From the NCBI GenBank assembly GCA_964460345.1, contig CAYWRO010000033.1:1-39181 (forward strand): a stretch of 39,181 nt of DNA, read 5' to 3'. The notes beneath the pieces are model-generated. The model saw only the letters and a program-made list of their open reading frames with translations, made no database searches and was not told where the DNA came from. Positions 26,125 through 34,393 of this stretch are shown here, in pieces. The stretch is from CAYWRO01 sp964460345. GTDB lineage: Bacteria; Planctomycetota; Phycisphaerae; Phycisphaerales; UBA1924. Position numbers and translations under genes: made by a program. Within the stretch, counting starts at the first letter, position 1. Each line of letters starts with the position of its first letter.

Positions 26125-26625
26125 TTACGGGAAGAGCGCCCGCACCTTCTTCGCTTCGACCCAGTCCTCCATCCCCTCCATCCACACGAGCGCTTCGGGG
26201 CGGATGATCCCTTTGGTGACCAGGTCCACCAGCGCGCTGCGCGTGATCGGCCCCGTCCGCTCCTCGCCGCGCAGATACCACCAGGTCCGCGCCTCCGGCG
26301 CGCGCTGCCCCGCCGCCGCGAGCGCCGCAGGGTCCGGATCCAGGTCGTACCCGCCCGATCCGCCGGCAGCGAGCGACGCCGCGGCGGGCGCGCGGGCCGC
26401 GTGCGCGGCGGGGGCGAACTCGGCAGCAGGCGCGGGGCGGCTCGCGGGAGAAGGGGCGGGGAAGAGGCCCTTGACGCGCTCCGCCGGAACCCAGTCGGCG
26501 AGCCCCTCCTTCCAGATCAGCGTGTTCGGCGCGAGGATTCTTTCCGCCGCGAGCTGCTTGAGCTGCCGCGCGGTGACCGGCCCGAGCCGCGTCCGGCCGT
26601 CCGTGCTGTAGAAGTAGTCGCTCAT
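26125..26625 (-). CDS. Protein with two GYF_2 domains
   Basis: A 166-aa protein. It has two GYF_2 (DUF4339) domains: residues 2-56 (DYFYSTDGRTRLGPVTARQLKQLA...NTLIWKEGLADWVPAERVKGLFP) and about 113-166 (WWYLRGEERTGPITRSALVDLV...EALVWMEGMEDWVEAKKVRALFP). They are joined by an Ala/Pro-rich linker containing a DLDPDP patch. GYF_2 domains are thought to bind peptides, often at membranes. The two domains end in near-identical segments, pointing to internal duplication. ATG 26625 has GGAG upstream; the frame is open to 26778 but without support. Likely works with the DUF4190 membrane protein immediately downstream. Confidence 0.88.
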   Translation of the reverse strand: MSDYFYSTDGRTRLGPVTARQLKQLAAERILAPNTLIWKEGLADWVPAERVKGLFPAPSPASRPAPAAEFAPAAHAARAPAAASLAAGGSGGYDLDPDPAALAAAGQRAPEARTWWYLRGEERTGPITRSALVDLVTKGIIRPEALVWMEGMEDWVEAKKVRALFP

Positions 26626-26764
26626 GGCGGGCGCTCCGACCTCCTCCCGGTCCATCTCCCAACCCTCTGGCTTCAAAGGCGTTGAGTGTACCAGAAGAGA
26701 GCGCGGGAGGCCGACTTCGGGCCTTGAGCGGCCTGAATTGCTGCCTGACAGCAATTCAAACGGC

Positions 26765-26811
26765 TTGACAGCAATCACAGCGGCTTCTACTGTGGCTGAG
26801 ACTCAGTCTCA
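26765..26811 (+). promoter_or_regulatory. Strong promoter with Fur-like operator ahead of the heme oxygenase operon
   Basis: TTGACA (26765-26770), a 17-bp spacer and TACTGT (26788-26793) form a good sigma-70 promoter. Four bases on, TGAGACTCAGTCTCA (26797-26811) is a perfect 7-1-7 inverted repeat covering the expected transcription start. The 7-1-7 layout with TGA...TCA ends matches the Fur box TGATAATNATTATCA at 10 of 14 positions. A repressor bound here would block the promoter. The third gene downstream encodes a heme oxygenase, consistent with iron control. Confidence 0.65.
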
Positions 26812-26821
26812 GGAGAATCCC

Positions 26822-27895
26822 ATGGTAAACCCCAGCGCATCTCGCTCTGCCTCTGCTCTCGTCCTCATCGCCGCCGCCGGCGCCCTCACCGCCCCCGCCG
26901 CGGCACAGGAAGTCAGCGGAACCTTCCCCACGCCCACCCTGGATCGGTGGATGTACCCCTTCAACGGCGAGCCCGGCACAAAGGCCGAAGCGACCACCTT
27001 CGGCACGCTCGGCGAGGTCGGCTTCGACAATCGCGACGGCCAGATCATCCTCGGGTGGGACACCGACGGCTCGATCACGCCCGGCCTCGGCGTCGACGCC
27101 TACCAGATCCGCTCCGCACGCGTGACGGTCGAGATCAGCCGCGACCTGACCTTCACCTACGACGACACCTTCGATGCGCTCGAGACCTACTTCGACGCGG
27201 CGGACGCCGCCTTCATCGCCGATGCCGATGCGGGCCGCCCGCTGGAACTCTTCGCCCTCGGGTATCGCGCGGGGAGCGGGGGGGAGGCGGGGTGGTCGCT
27301 CGAGACCTTCCAGGAGACCAGCCCCTTCCGCGACGATGCCGGCACCTTCCCCGCCCGCCAGGTCCGCAACGCCTTCGCCATCAACTTCGATGAGCAGGGC
27401 GCACCCTTTGATATCTCCAACAACGCGCGCGACTCGCGCCTCATCCCGATGGGGCCCTTCTTCCCCTTCGAGGTCAAGCCGTTGTCGATCGGCCAGACCG
27501 ACGCCGTCGCGCCGGGGCAGCTCGTCCCCATCGGCACGCAGTTCACCTTCGACCTCGACCTGAGCGACCCGCACCACCGCGCGTACATCGCCGAAGCGCT
27601 CGACGCCGGGCGTCTCAACGTGGTCATCGCGACGCTGCATCAGGTCGAAGGGCAGGGGGACGCCGAGGCCCCGGCCGTTACGATGAAGGAAGACCCCTTC
27701 GGCACGCCGGCAAAGCTCGAGTTGACCGCCTGCATCGGCTCCGCGGCGGACCTGGACTGCTCCGGCGCCGTCGATGTCTTCGACCTGCTCGCCTACCTGG
27801 ACGGCTGGTTCGCCGGCGCGGCGGACCTCGACGGCAACGGCGCGACCGACGTCTTCGACCTGCTGGCCTACCTGGACGCCTGGTTCCTGGGCTAA
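26822..27895 (+). CDS. Secreted protein with dockerin-like tail, first gene of putative iron/heme operon
   Basis: A 357-aa exported protein. The signal peptide is MVNPSASRSASALVLIAAAGALTAPAAAQ. The mature part (TFPTPTLDRWMYPFNGEPGTK, VDAYQIRSARVTVEIS, LFALGYRAG, FDLDLSDPHHRAYIAEALDAGRLNVVIATLHQ) looks like an all-beta domain that I do not recognise. Two tandem units end it, DVFDLLAYLDGWFAG and DVFDLLAYLDAWFLG, with DLDGNG-type calcium loops. AGGAG lies seven bases before ATG 26822 and directly abuts the palindromic operator. The gene starts a same-strand set with a small membrane protein (84 bp later) and heme oxygenase. Iron-controlled expression suggests a surface role in heme or iron capture, but that is inference. 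Confidence 0.88.
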   Translation: MVNPSASRSASALVLIAAAGALTAPAAAQEVSGTFPTPTLDRWMYPFNGEPGTKAEATTFGTLGEVGFDNRDGQIILGWDTDGSITPGLGVDAYQIRSARVTVEISRDLTFTYDDTFDALETYFDAADAAFIADADAGRPLELFALGYRAGSGGEAGWSLETFQETSPFRDDAGTFPARQVRNAFAINFDEQGAPFDISNNARDSRLIPMGPFFPFEVKPLSIGQTDAVAPGQLVPIGTQFTFDLDLSDPHHRAYIAEALDAGRLNVVIATLHQVEGQGDAEAPAVTMKEDPFGTPAKLELTACIGSAADLDCSGAVDVFDLLAYLDGWFAGAADLDGNGATDVFDLLAYLDAWFLG

Positions 27896-27979
27896 GCCGG
27901 ATCGGCCCCGGAGGCGGAAGACGGCGCGCGCAGCGCCATCAACGGATTTCCACGAACAAACTCTCTCTGCGGAGCGAAC

Positions 27980-28186
27980 ATGAAGACCTGGCTCAAGCGA
28001 TTCGGGGTGGCAGGGTTTGCGTTCTTCTTCATCAAGGGGATGCTTTGGCTCACGATCCCCGCCGCGATCGTCGTCTTCCGCGGGTGCGGCGCCGCCGGAG
28101 AGCCGGCGGAGGAGGCCGCGGCCCAGGCGACAAGCGCCGCAGTCTGCCCGATGAGCACGCTGGCTGCAAAGCCAGAGGAACAGTAA
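27980..28186 (+). CDS. Small single-pass membrane protein in the heme oxygenase operon
   Basis: A 68-aa protein with a basic N-terminus (MKTWLKRFG), one hydrophobic helix (VAGFAFFFIKGMLWLTIPAAIVVF), and an Ala/Glu-rich tail with two Cys residues and a Met (FRGCG, SAAVCPMS). No family is recognised. The ATG has GCGGAG nine bases upstream. It lies nine bases before the heme oxygenase start, so the two are cotranscribed. The size and context recall small accessory proteins of heme-uptake loci, but there is no sequence match to HemP that I can see. The CPM segment could bind heme or metal; this is a guess. Confidence 0.7.
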   Translation: MKTWLKRFGVAGFAFFFIKGMLWLTIPAAIVVFRGCGAAGEPAEEAAAQATSAAVCPMSTLAAKPEEQ

Positions 28187-28195
28187 GGAACGATC

Positions 28196-28864
28196 ATGAC
28201 CACGATGCAGACGGCCTCGGGGCCGATGATGGCGGAACAGAGCCTGATGGAGCGCCTGAAGCGCGAGACGCGCGAAGCGCACACGCGGGCCGAGCACGGC
28301 GACATCCAGAAAGCCCTCGTCACCGGCCGCGCGACGCGCGGGCAGTACGCCGCGTGGCTCGCGCAGATGTCGCGCCTGCACGGCGCGGTGGAACAGGCGA
28401 TCGACGGGCTGAGAGGCGCTGAGGGTGGGAGCGTCTTCCAGGCGATCGCGGTGGAGTGGCGCCAGTCAACGCTCGGGCGCGACGACATCGCCGCACTCGG
28501 CGCGGCCGCCGACATCGCCGCAACGCTGCCGGTGACGAGCGACATCGCCGATGAGATCACGGCGTGCGAATCGCCGCTGCGCGTGCTGGGCTTTTTCTAC
28601 GTGCTCGAAGGCGCCAACAACGGCAACCGCTTCATCGTCCGCGCGGTGCGCAAGGCCCTCGGCCTGACACCGGGCGCGGGGGACCGCTTCCTCGATCCCT
28701 ACGGCGAGGAGCAGCCCGCCCTCTGGGCCGCGCTCAAGGCCCGCCTCGATGCCCTGCCGCTGGAAGAGGCCGAGCAGGACGACGTCGTCGCCGGCGCGGC
28801 CCGCATGTTCGAGATGGTCACGCAAATCAACGAAGCCCTCGCCGCGGCGTACCCGGTTCGCTGA
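28196..28864 (+). CDS. Heme oxygenase (biliverdin-forming)
   Basis: A 222-aa all-helical protein of the heme oxygenase family, which opens heme to biliverdin, CO and iron. The proximal helix LKRETREAHTRAEH supplies the expected heme ligand (H29). The distal helix segment LGFFYVLEGANNGNRFI (131-147) carries the flexible Gly-rich stretch that lies over the heme. Length fits bacterial members. No phytochrome gene is nearby, so a chromophore-making role is less likely than iron release. AAGGA is seven bases before the ATG. It ends the operon that begins with the palindromic operator at 26797, in keeping with induction under iron shortage. Confidence 0.9.
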   Translation: MTTMQTASGPMMAEQSLMERLKRETREAHTRAEHGDIQKALVTGRATRGQYAAWLAQMSRLHGAVEQAIDGLRGAEGGSVFQAIAVEWRQSTLGRDDIAALGAAADIAATLPVTSDIADEITACESPLRVLGFFYVLEGANNGNRFIVRAVRKALGLTPGAGDRFLDPYGEEQPALWAALKARLDALPLEEAEQDDVVAGAARMFEMVTQINEALAAAYPVR

Positions 28865-28942
28865 ACTCCGCCGAACGCACAGCGCGAAGGCACGGAGCAG
28901 GTCACGCTTCGTCTCCCGGTCGCCGCTGTACAGAATCTTCAG

Positions 28943-29044
28943 CACCAACGGTGCGTTTCAGCCACAGCCCAGGGCAACGCCCTGGGTGTCGCGCGTGGAC
29001 CGCGAATCCGTGCGCATCCTGACCAGAGCCCTGTAAGGGCGCCC
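28943..29044. repeat. Composite three-hairpin intergenic repeat
   Basis: Three consecutive short hairpins: CACCaacGGTG, CCCAGGGC-aac-GCCCTGGG, and GCCCTgtaAGGGC. The same order occurs at 33205-33286 and 35762-35847, and in inverted orientation at 33300-33405. This copy fills the gap between the convergent heme oxygenase and asd genes. Confidence 0.8.
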
Positions 29045-29067
29045 TAGCGCCTCGCCGGAACGAAGCA

Positions 29068-30279
<1,212 letters not shown>

Positions 30280-30334
30280 GGCGAATCCTAAGAGGAAAGC
30301 AGCAAAGCAGCAAATGTCGCCGGACCGGAGTCGG

Positions 30335-30362
30335 GCACTCAGCACCCAGCACTCAGCACTCT
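30335..30362. repeat. Heptanucleotide array (GCACTCA)4 at the polyprenyl synthase stop
   Basis: Four 7-bp units on the plus strand: GCACTCA, GCACCCA, GCACTCA, GCACTCT. It begins one base past the TGA (30366-30364) of the minus-strand gene. On that gene's strand the unit reads TGAGTGC and contains TGA. Confidence 0.92.
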
Positions 30363-30363
30363 C

Positions 30364-31506
30364 TCAGAACGCCCGATCCACCACCGCATCCGCCATCGTC
30401 AGCAGGAAGCGTTTGGCCGGGCTCTCCGGCACGCCGCTGTCCGCATCCATCAGCGCGCGTTTGGCGTCGGTGACGAGCGTGCGCGCCGTCTGACGCGCGT
30501 GTTTGAGCGAGCCGGTCGCCTCCAGCGCGGCGAGCATCTCCCCCTCCTCCGTGCCCCCCTCTCCCGCGCCCCGAGCGCCCGCGCTTTCCAGCATCAAGAG
30601 CGTCCGCCCGCGCTGCTCCGCGCTCGCCACGCTCAGGTGGTGGATCACCGGCAGCGTCACCTTCCCGAGTTCCGCATCGCGCCCCAGCGGCTTGCCGACC
30701 GTCGCCTGGTTCCCGGCCAGGTCCAGCAGGTCATCCTGAATCTGAAACGCGATCCCCAGCAGACGCCCGAACTCCGCAAACCGCCCCGCAATCCGCTCGC
30801 GCTCCGCCTCTCCCAGTCCCTCCACCAGATCCAGCGTCGTCAGCGCCCCCAGCCGGCACGCCGCGGCGATCAGCGACGCCGTCTTGCGGTCCACGATCTC
30901 GAAGTACGTCGGCTCATCCAGCGACAGATCCCCGCGATGCGCCAGTTGCAAGAGTTCCCCCGCGCACAGCGTCATCCCCGTCTGCCCGATCAGCAGCGCC
31001 GCCCGCTGCCCGCCGCGTCCCCCATCCCGGTCCAGCGTCGCGCACAGCCGGTACGCCGCGGAAAAGAGGTAATCCCCCAGAATCACCGCCGCCTCGTTCC
31101 CGTGCAGCCCGTTGACCGTCCGCCCGCCGCGCCGCGTGTCGGCATCGTCGAGCACATCATCGTGCACGAGCGTCGCCATGTGGATCATCTCGCACACCGC
31201 GGCGATGACGAAATGATCTTCCAGAGGCAGTGCTGAGTGCTGGGCGCTGAGTGCTGAGCCCCCGCCCTCTCCGTTCCTCGTCTTCCCCGCCTCCCCTCCC
31301 GCGGCCAGCCCGCACAAGACGACCAGCGCCGGCCGCAGCATCTTCCCGCGATACCGCTCCACGTGCTCACACAGCGCCTTGACCGGCGGCAGGTCCGAGG
31401 CGATCGCCCCATTGAAGACCTCCTCCACGCGCGCCAGCGACCGGCCGAGCAGTTCCTGCATGGGCTCGAGGTGGGGCGGAATGTCAAGCATGGCTGTGGA
31501 CGTCAT
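30364..31506 (-). CDS. Polyprenyl diphosphate synthase (trans-isoprenyl chain elongation)
   Basis: Elongates allylic diphosphates with isopentenyl diphosphate to make quinone or carrier side chains. Motifs: GKMLRPALVVLCG (54-66), first Asp-rich motif HDDVLDDADTRRGG (115-128), GDYLFSAA, GQTGMTLCAGE, KTASLIAAACRLGAL, and second Asp-rich motif FQIQDDLLDLAG (255-265). At 380 aa it is longer than usual. A stretch of about 25 residues at 71-96 contains SALSAQHSALP, translated from a heptanucleotide array (31229-31256), and interrupts the loop before helix EMIHMATLVHDD. A second Glu/Gly-rich insertion is near residue 300. The frame continues upstream through hairpin repeats to 31821, but homology begins after ATG 31506 (Met6 is an alternative). 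asd follows on the same strand. Confidence 0.93.
   Translation of the reverse strand: MTSTAMLDIPPHLEPMQELLGRSLARVEEVFNGAIASDLPPVKALCEHVERYRGKMLRPALVVLCGLAAGGEAGKTRNGEGGGSALSAQHSALPLEDHFVIAAVCEMIHMATLVHDDVLDDADTRRGGRTVNGLHGNEAAVILGDYLFSAAYRLCATLDRDGGRGGQRAALLIGQTGMTLCAGELLQLAHRGDLSLDEPTYFEIVDRKTASLIAAACRLGALTTLDLVEGLGEAERERIAGRFAEFGRLLGIAFQIQDDLLDLAGNQATVGKPLGRDAELGKVTLPVIHHLSVASAEQRGRTLLMLESAGARGAGEGGTEEGEMLAALEATGSLKHARQTARTLVTDAKRALMDADSGVPESPAKRFLLTMADAVVDRAF
31229..31256. repeat. Translated heptanucleotide array inside the polyprenyl synthase gene
   Basis: Four units AGTGCTG, AGTGCTG, GGCGCTG, AGTGCTG on the plus strand. The coding (minus) strand is CAGCACT-like and free of stops. It is the reverse orientation of the array at the end of the same gene. 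Confidence 0.92.
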
Positions 31507-31549
31507 GGCGCGGCGAAAGTGGGGGCCCAAGTCTACGCCGCCCCCCGGG

Positions 31550-31997
31550 CGCCACGGCCCGCCGCTGCCTTGACCGGCGCAGCCGTGCGGGCCAGGAGTC
31601 GGTGAAACCCCCGGGTGCCACGGCTCGCCGCTGCCTTGAGCGGCGCAGCCGTGCGGGCCAGGATTCGGCGAAAACCTCCGGGTGCCACGGCTCGCCGCTG
31701 CCTTGAGCGGCGCAGCCGTGCGAGTCAGGAATCGGCGAAACCCCCGGGCGCCACGGTTCGCCGCTGCCTTGAGCGGCGCAGCCGTGCGAGCCAGGAGTCG
31801 GCAAAAACCTCCGGGCGCCACGGCTCGCCGCTGCTTTGAGCGGCGCAGCCGTGCGGGTCAGGAGTCGGCGAAAACCCCCGGGTGCCACGGTTCGCCGCTG
31901 CCTTGAGCGGCGCAGCCGTGCGGGCCAGGAGTCGGCAAAAACCTCCGGGTGCCACGGCTCGCCGCTGCTTTGAGCGGCGCAGCCGTGCGGGTCGGCG
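31550..31997. repeat. Tandem array of seven 66-67-bp hairpin units
   Basis: Units start at 31550, 31616, 31683, 31749, 31816, 31883 and 31950. Each has arms CACGGCT-CGCCGCT and AGCGGCG-c-AGCCGTG around a short loop, then a 30-bp linker (GGGCCAGGAGTCGGC, AAAAACCTCCGGG). Arms show a few point changes; spacing is almost constant. It fills most of the 542-bp gap upstream of the polyprenyl synthase start. No spacer variability, so not CRISPR. Long frames on both strands are repeat translations. Confidence 0.92.
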
Positions 31998-32048
31998 ATC
32001 ACGGTCCAATCCCTCGAACGCCCGTGTGGCGTCCCTGGCGGATCATCG

Positions 32049-32411
32049 CTAGTTTCCATCCAACCGCCAGGCCGCCCCGCACTCCGGGCACACACTGCAC
32101 CCGTCCGCCTGCACCGGCACGCCGCGAAGGTCGTACCTGCACGAAGGGCACCGCCCGCTCCGCAACCACGGCCCGACCGCCGGCCGCCCCTCCGGCCCGC
32201 TTCCCTTCTGGCACGCGCGAAGCGCCACCAGCCCGAGCACGCCGGCGAAGGCGATGAGCAACACGAGGCTGAGCCACACCTCCGCCTTCGTTCCTTCATC
32301 CAGCATCAGCAGCGGCGCGAGCGCGCCCACGGTCCCCGCCAGCGCCGCGATAACCACAAACCACGCCGTCTCGCGGCCACGCCGCCGCACGCCCCCAACA
32401 CGCCCGCCCAC
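32049..32411 (-). CDS. Membrane protein with C-terminal zinc ribbon, copy 1 (possibly frameshifted)
   Basis: A protein of 120 aa from GTG 32411, with two hydrophobic segments (AWFVVIAALAGTVGALAPLLML and VWLSLVLLIAFAGVLGLVAL) and a C-terminal zinc ribbon: CPSC, then 15 residues later CSVCPECGAAWRLD. Copies 2 and 3 (32554, 34944) share this ending. The 5' region matches copy 2 almost base for base, including its ATG (here 32464-32462), but that frame (MLRPRVRDDRGEVRKLVAWAG) is one base out of register with the zinc-ribbon frame. Adding one G to the GGGGG run at 32392-32396 (minus strand) would restore a full-length protein. It is therefore either a recent frameshift or uses a later start. Function unknown. 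Confidence 0.65.
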   Translation of the reverse strand: MGGRVGGVRRRGRETAWFVVIAALAGTVGALAPLLMLDEGTKAEVWLSLVLLIAFAGVLGLVALRACQKGSGPEGRPAVGPWLRSGRCPSCRYDLRGVPVQADGCSVCPECGAAWRLDGN

Positions 32412-32517
32412 GCCACCAGCTTCCGCACCTCACCCCGATCATCACGAACCCGCGGCCGCAGCATGAGCAATCCTAACCCAAGTGCGACACCCAGAGACGC
32501 GACCGTCAGGGAGCGTT
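32407..32517. repeat. 111-bp duplication, copy 1
   Basis: Identical to 32961-33071 except for two mismatches. It covers the 5' end and upstream region of zinc-ribbon copies 1 and 2 and includes one GACCGTCAGGGAGCG element (32501-32515). Confidence 0.9.
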
Positions 32518-32553
32518 AGGCGCGAAGGACCCACACATGCCGGCTCTAGGCCG

Positions 32554-33018
32554 CTAACTGCTCCTAAGCCGCCAAGCCGCGCCGCACTCCGGGCACACCG
32601 TGCATCCATCCGCCTCCATGGCAAGGCCCTTCAACCCAGACGCGCACGATGGGCAGCAAGCGGCGCCCCGGAGGAGCCGCGGGCCAACCCGGCGCCAGGC
32701 GACCCCGCCGACCACGATCGCGCCGACGATCATCGGCACAAGAATCAGCGCCGCCATCGTGATGCCGCCTGCCCAATGCCCGCCCGAAGTCGGCGCAGCG
32801 CCCTCCGGCAGAGCCCACCGGTCAATCGTCTGACGCAGCCAGTCAAAAGCCGCCAACACCGGCAGCACGCCGATCAATGCGCCAAGCAGGACCGCGCCCA
32901 CAAACACGAACCGCTGCAGCGGCCGCGCATGCTGCAATGCCACCGCCGCCGGCCGACCGACCCACGCCACCAGCTTCCACACCTCACCCCGATCATCACG
33001 AACCCGCGGCCGCAGCAT
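32554..33018 (-). CDS. Membrane protein with C-terminal zinc ribbon, copy 2
   Basis: A 154-aa protein with an N-terminal motif MLRPRVRDDRGEVWKLVAWVG, two membrane helices (FVFVGAVLLGALIGVLPVLAAF and GGITMAALILVPMIVGAIVVGGVAW), and a zinc ribbon CPSC...CTVCPECGAAWRLRSS. ATG 33018 was chosen because the RDDRG start is also found in copies 1 and 3; the frame is open to 33210 through repeat DNA. The ribbon faces the cytoplasm if the N-terminus does, but the topology is not certain. The function is unknown; such short zinc ribbons next to membrane helices are seen in many uncharacterised planctomycete proteins. Confidence 0.75.
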   Translation of the reverse strand: MLRPRVRDDRGEVWKLVAWVGRPAAVALQHARPLQRFVFVGAVLLGALIGVLPVLAAFDWLRQTIDRWALPEGAAPTSGGHWAGGITMAALILVPMIVGAIVVGGVAWRRVGPRLLRGAACCPSCASGLKGLAMEADGCTVCPECGAAWRLRSS

Positions 33019-33120
33019 GAGCAATTCTAACCCAAGTGCGACACCCAGAGACGCGACCGTCAGGGAGCGTTGGACGCCCAAGTGCGACACCAGAGCCGCG
33101 ACCGTCAGGGAGCGTGGGAC
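32961..33120. repeat. 111-bp duplication copy 2, plus a partial third copy
   Basis: 32961-33071 pairs with 32407-32517. It is followed at once by a partial repeat (33078-33120) that again contains CAAGTGCGACACC and GACCGTCAGGGAGCG (33055-33069 and 33100-33114). Further copies of GACCGTCAGGGAGCG lie at 34855-34869 and, reversed, 37459-37473. Confidence 0.9.
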
Positions 33121-33204
33121 AAGCAGCACGCGCACATCACCGAAAGACGCCCGCCCTCGACCGCTCACCACTCCTAACCCGCCACGAGCAGGCGATGGAA
33201 CACG

Positions 33205-33405
33205 CACCAACGGTGCGCCTCAGCCCAAGCCCGGGGCATCGCCCCGGGTCAAAGCCGCCCGCGCCTGCAATGCCCTGAAGGGGCGCCTCATCCCCTGAGC
33301 CGCCCTTACAGGGCTCCGCGGCCGACTCAACCAGCAGCAGGATGGGCCGACGCCGACCCCCCCAGGGCGTTGCCCTGGGCTACGGCTGCGCCGCACCGTT
33401 GGTGC
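33205..33405. repeat. Inverted pair of composite three-hairpin repeats
   Basis: A forward copy (33205-33286: CACCAACGGTG, GGGGC-atc-GCCCC, GCCCTgaAGGGGC) faces an inverted copy (33300-33405) across a 13-bp gap, so the whole could fold as a large cruciform-like structure. Together with 33019-33120 it accounts for most of the 500-bp gap before the gene at 33519. No gene is seen in that gap. Confidence 0.85.
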
Positions 33406-33518
33406 TTGGGAGCGCTGCGACACGGGTGGCAGCGGCAGACGTCATACGTTGATGGCTGGTGCCGTCCTCGTACTAGCTCTCTTCGCTATCATTATCAGGA
33501 GTTGAGCGAGTCACGGGA

Positions 33519-34238
33519 ATGAATGACCGGGATAGATTGGACCGGGAGATCCGCCACGAGCTTCGCGAGACGATCGACAACATTGCGATCGCGGCTGGGC
33601 CTCTATCATCATTTGTGGACGTGGTGGGACGAGGCGAACAGCGACCGGGCTACTACGTCGCCTTTGACAACCGCCCTCCACCCAACGTTCAGGGGTTGAT
33701 CGCGGGGGTTAAGGGGCCCCTCACTTGGCCGGACTTACGGATTATAAACGCGACTCACTCGAGTGCGCAAGGGTTGTGGCACCTCAAGGATCGGATCAAG
33801 AAGTGGGTCGGACTCAACGGGCTAGGCATAAGCGTAGAGCAATGGGTCAAGCAGCATCTAGTCTTGCAAATCTGCGGTGACATCGCGAATCAAAAGAAGC
33901 ATGGGCTGAAGAATGATTGGAGCCATTCTGGGCTGTGGCCGCGACTTGATGACGTGGTGACAATTGATCTTCGTGCGAGTGGGACGATCGAGCTTGCTTT
34001 CGAGGGTGACCGGAAGCGAGGCACACTATTCGTATCAAAGCCCACGCCAATCCCCGTCGCCCTTGGAATCTACATCGGAGTAGGCGAGAAGCAGATGTAT
34101 CCGGAGCCAGCAAGTCTCGTGTTGCGACGCGCCATAAGGTGCTGGTTGCCGTTATTGCAGCAGGTGGGAATTCTGACGGGGGCCGATCCAGAACTCACTG
34201 CGATCGAGCACGACATCACCGCCGTGGCTGTCTGTTGA
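33519..34238 (+). CDS. Hypothetical protein, accessory
   Basis: A 239-aa protein that I do not recognise. It is mainly hydrophilic, with a charged N-terminal helix (RDRLDREIRHELRETIDNIAI) and a central helical block LWHLKDRIKKWVGLN...VEQWVKQHLVLQICGDIANQKKH (87-128). The DIAN-x-x-KH pattern is one I associate with HEPN-like helical proteins, but the RNase motif Rx4-6H is not clearly present, so this is only a suggestion. The C-terminal half is beta-rich. GC content is visibly lower than in the housekeeping genes, which points to acquisition by transfer. ATG 33519 has no convincing ribosome binding site. It is flanked on both sides by repeat DNA. Confidence 0.7.
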   Translation: MNDRDRLDREIRHELRETIDNIAIAAGPLSSFVDVVGRGEQRPGYYVAFDNRPPPNVQGLIAGVKGPLTWPDLRIINATHSSAQGLWHLKDRIKKWVGLNGLGISVEQWVKQHLVLQICGDIANQKKHGLKNDWSHSGLWPRLDDVVTIDLRASGTIELAFEGDRKRGTLFVSKPTPIPVALGIYIGVGEKQMYPEPASLVLRRAIRCWLPLLQQVGILTGADPELTAIEHDITAVAVC

Positions 34239-34324
34239 ACAAGAAGAGACGGGTCAACGAGGTAGGGACGGGTCGGCCACGCTTTCCTGTTGACTGGTGT
34301 TCGACGGGTCCGGGAGACTCCTGC

Positions 34325-34353
34325 TTGACCGGGCCGTCCTGATATGGCATACT
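34325..34353 (+). promoter_or_regulatory. Candidate promoter of the small membrane protein gene
   Basis: TTGACC (34325-34330), a 17-bp spacer and CATACT (34348-34353) lie 40 bp before the ATG at 34394. The fit to the sigma-70 consensus is fair. Confidence 0.4.
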
Positions 34354-34393
34354 CTCGCAGGGTGCGGGCCAGAGTACCAAGAGCGGCGGCAGC

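Noticed and set aside
26756..28381. Minus-strand 541-aa open frame opposite the heme oxygenase operon
   Set aside because: No recognisable domain. The plus strand has a promoter, ribosome binding sites and clear families.
31550..31997. Possible CRISPR array
   Set aside because: The whole 66-67-bp unit is repeated, with no unique spacers, and there are no cas genes.
31484..32299. Long frames on both strands through the hairpin array, including an N-terminal extension of polyprenyl synthase
   Set aside because: They are the repeat unit translated over and over; homology to polyprenyl synthases starts only after 31506.
33449..33476. TTGATG followed by TACTAG as promoter for the 33519 gene
   Set aside because: The -10 matches the consensus at only three of six positions; not strong enough to annotate.
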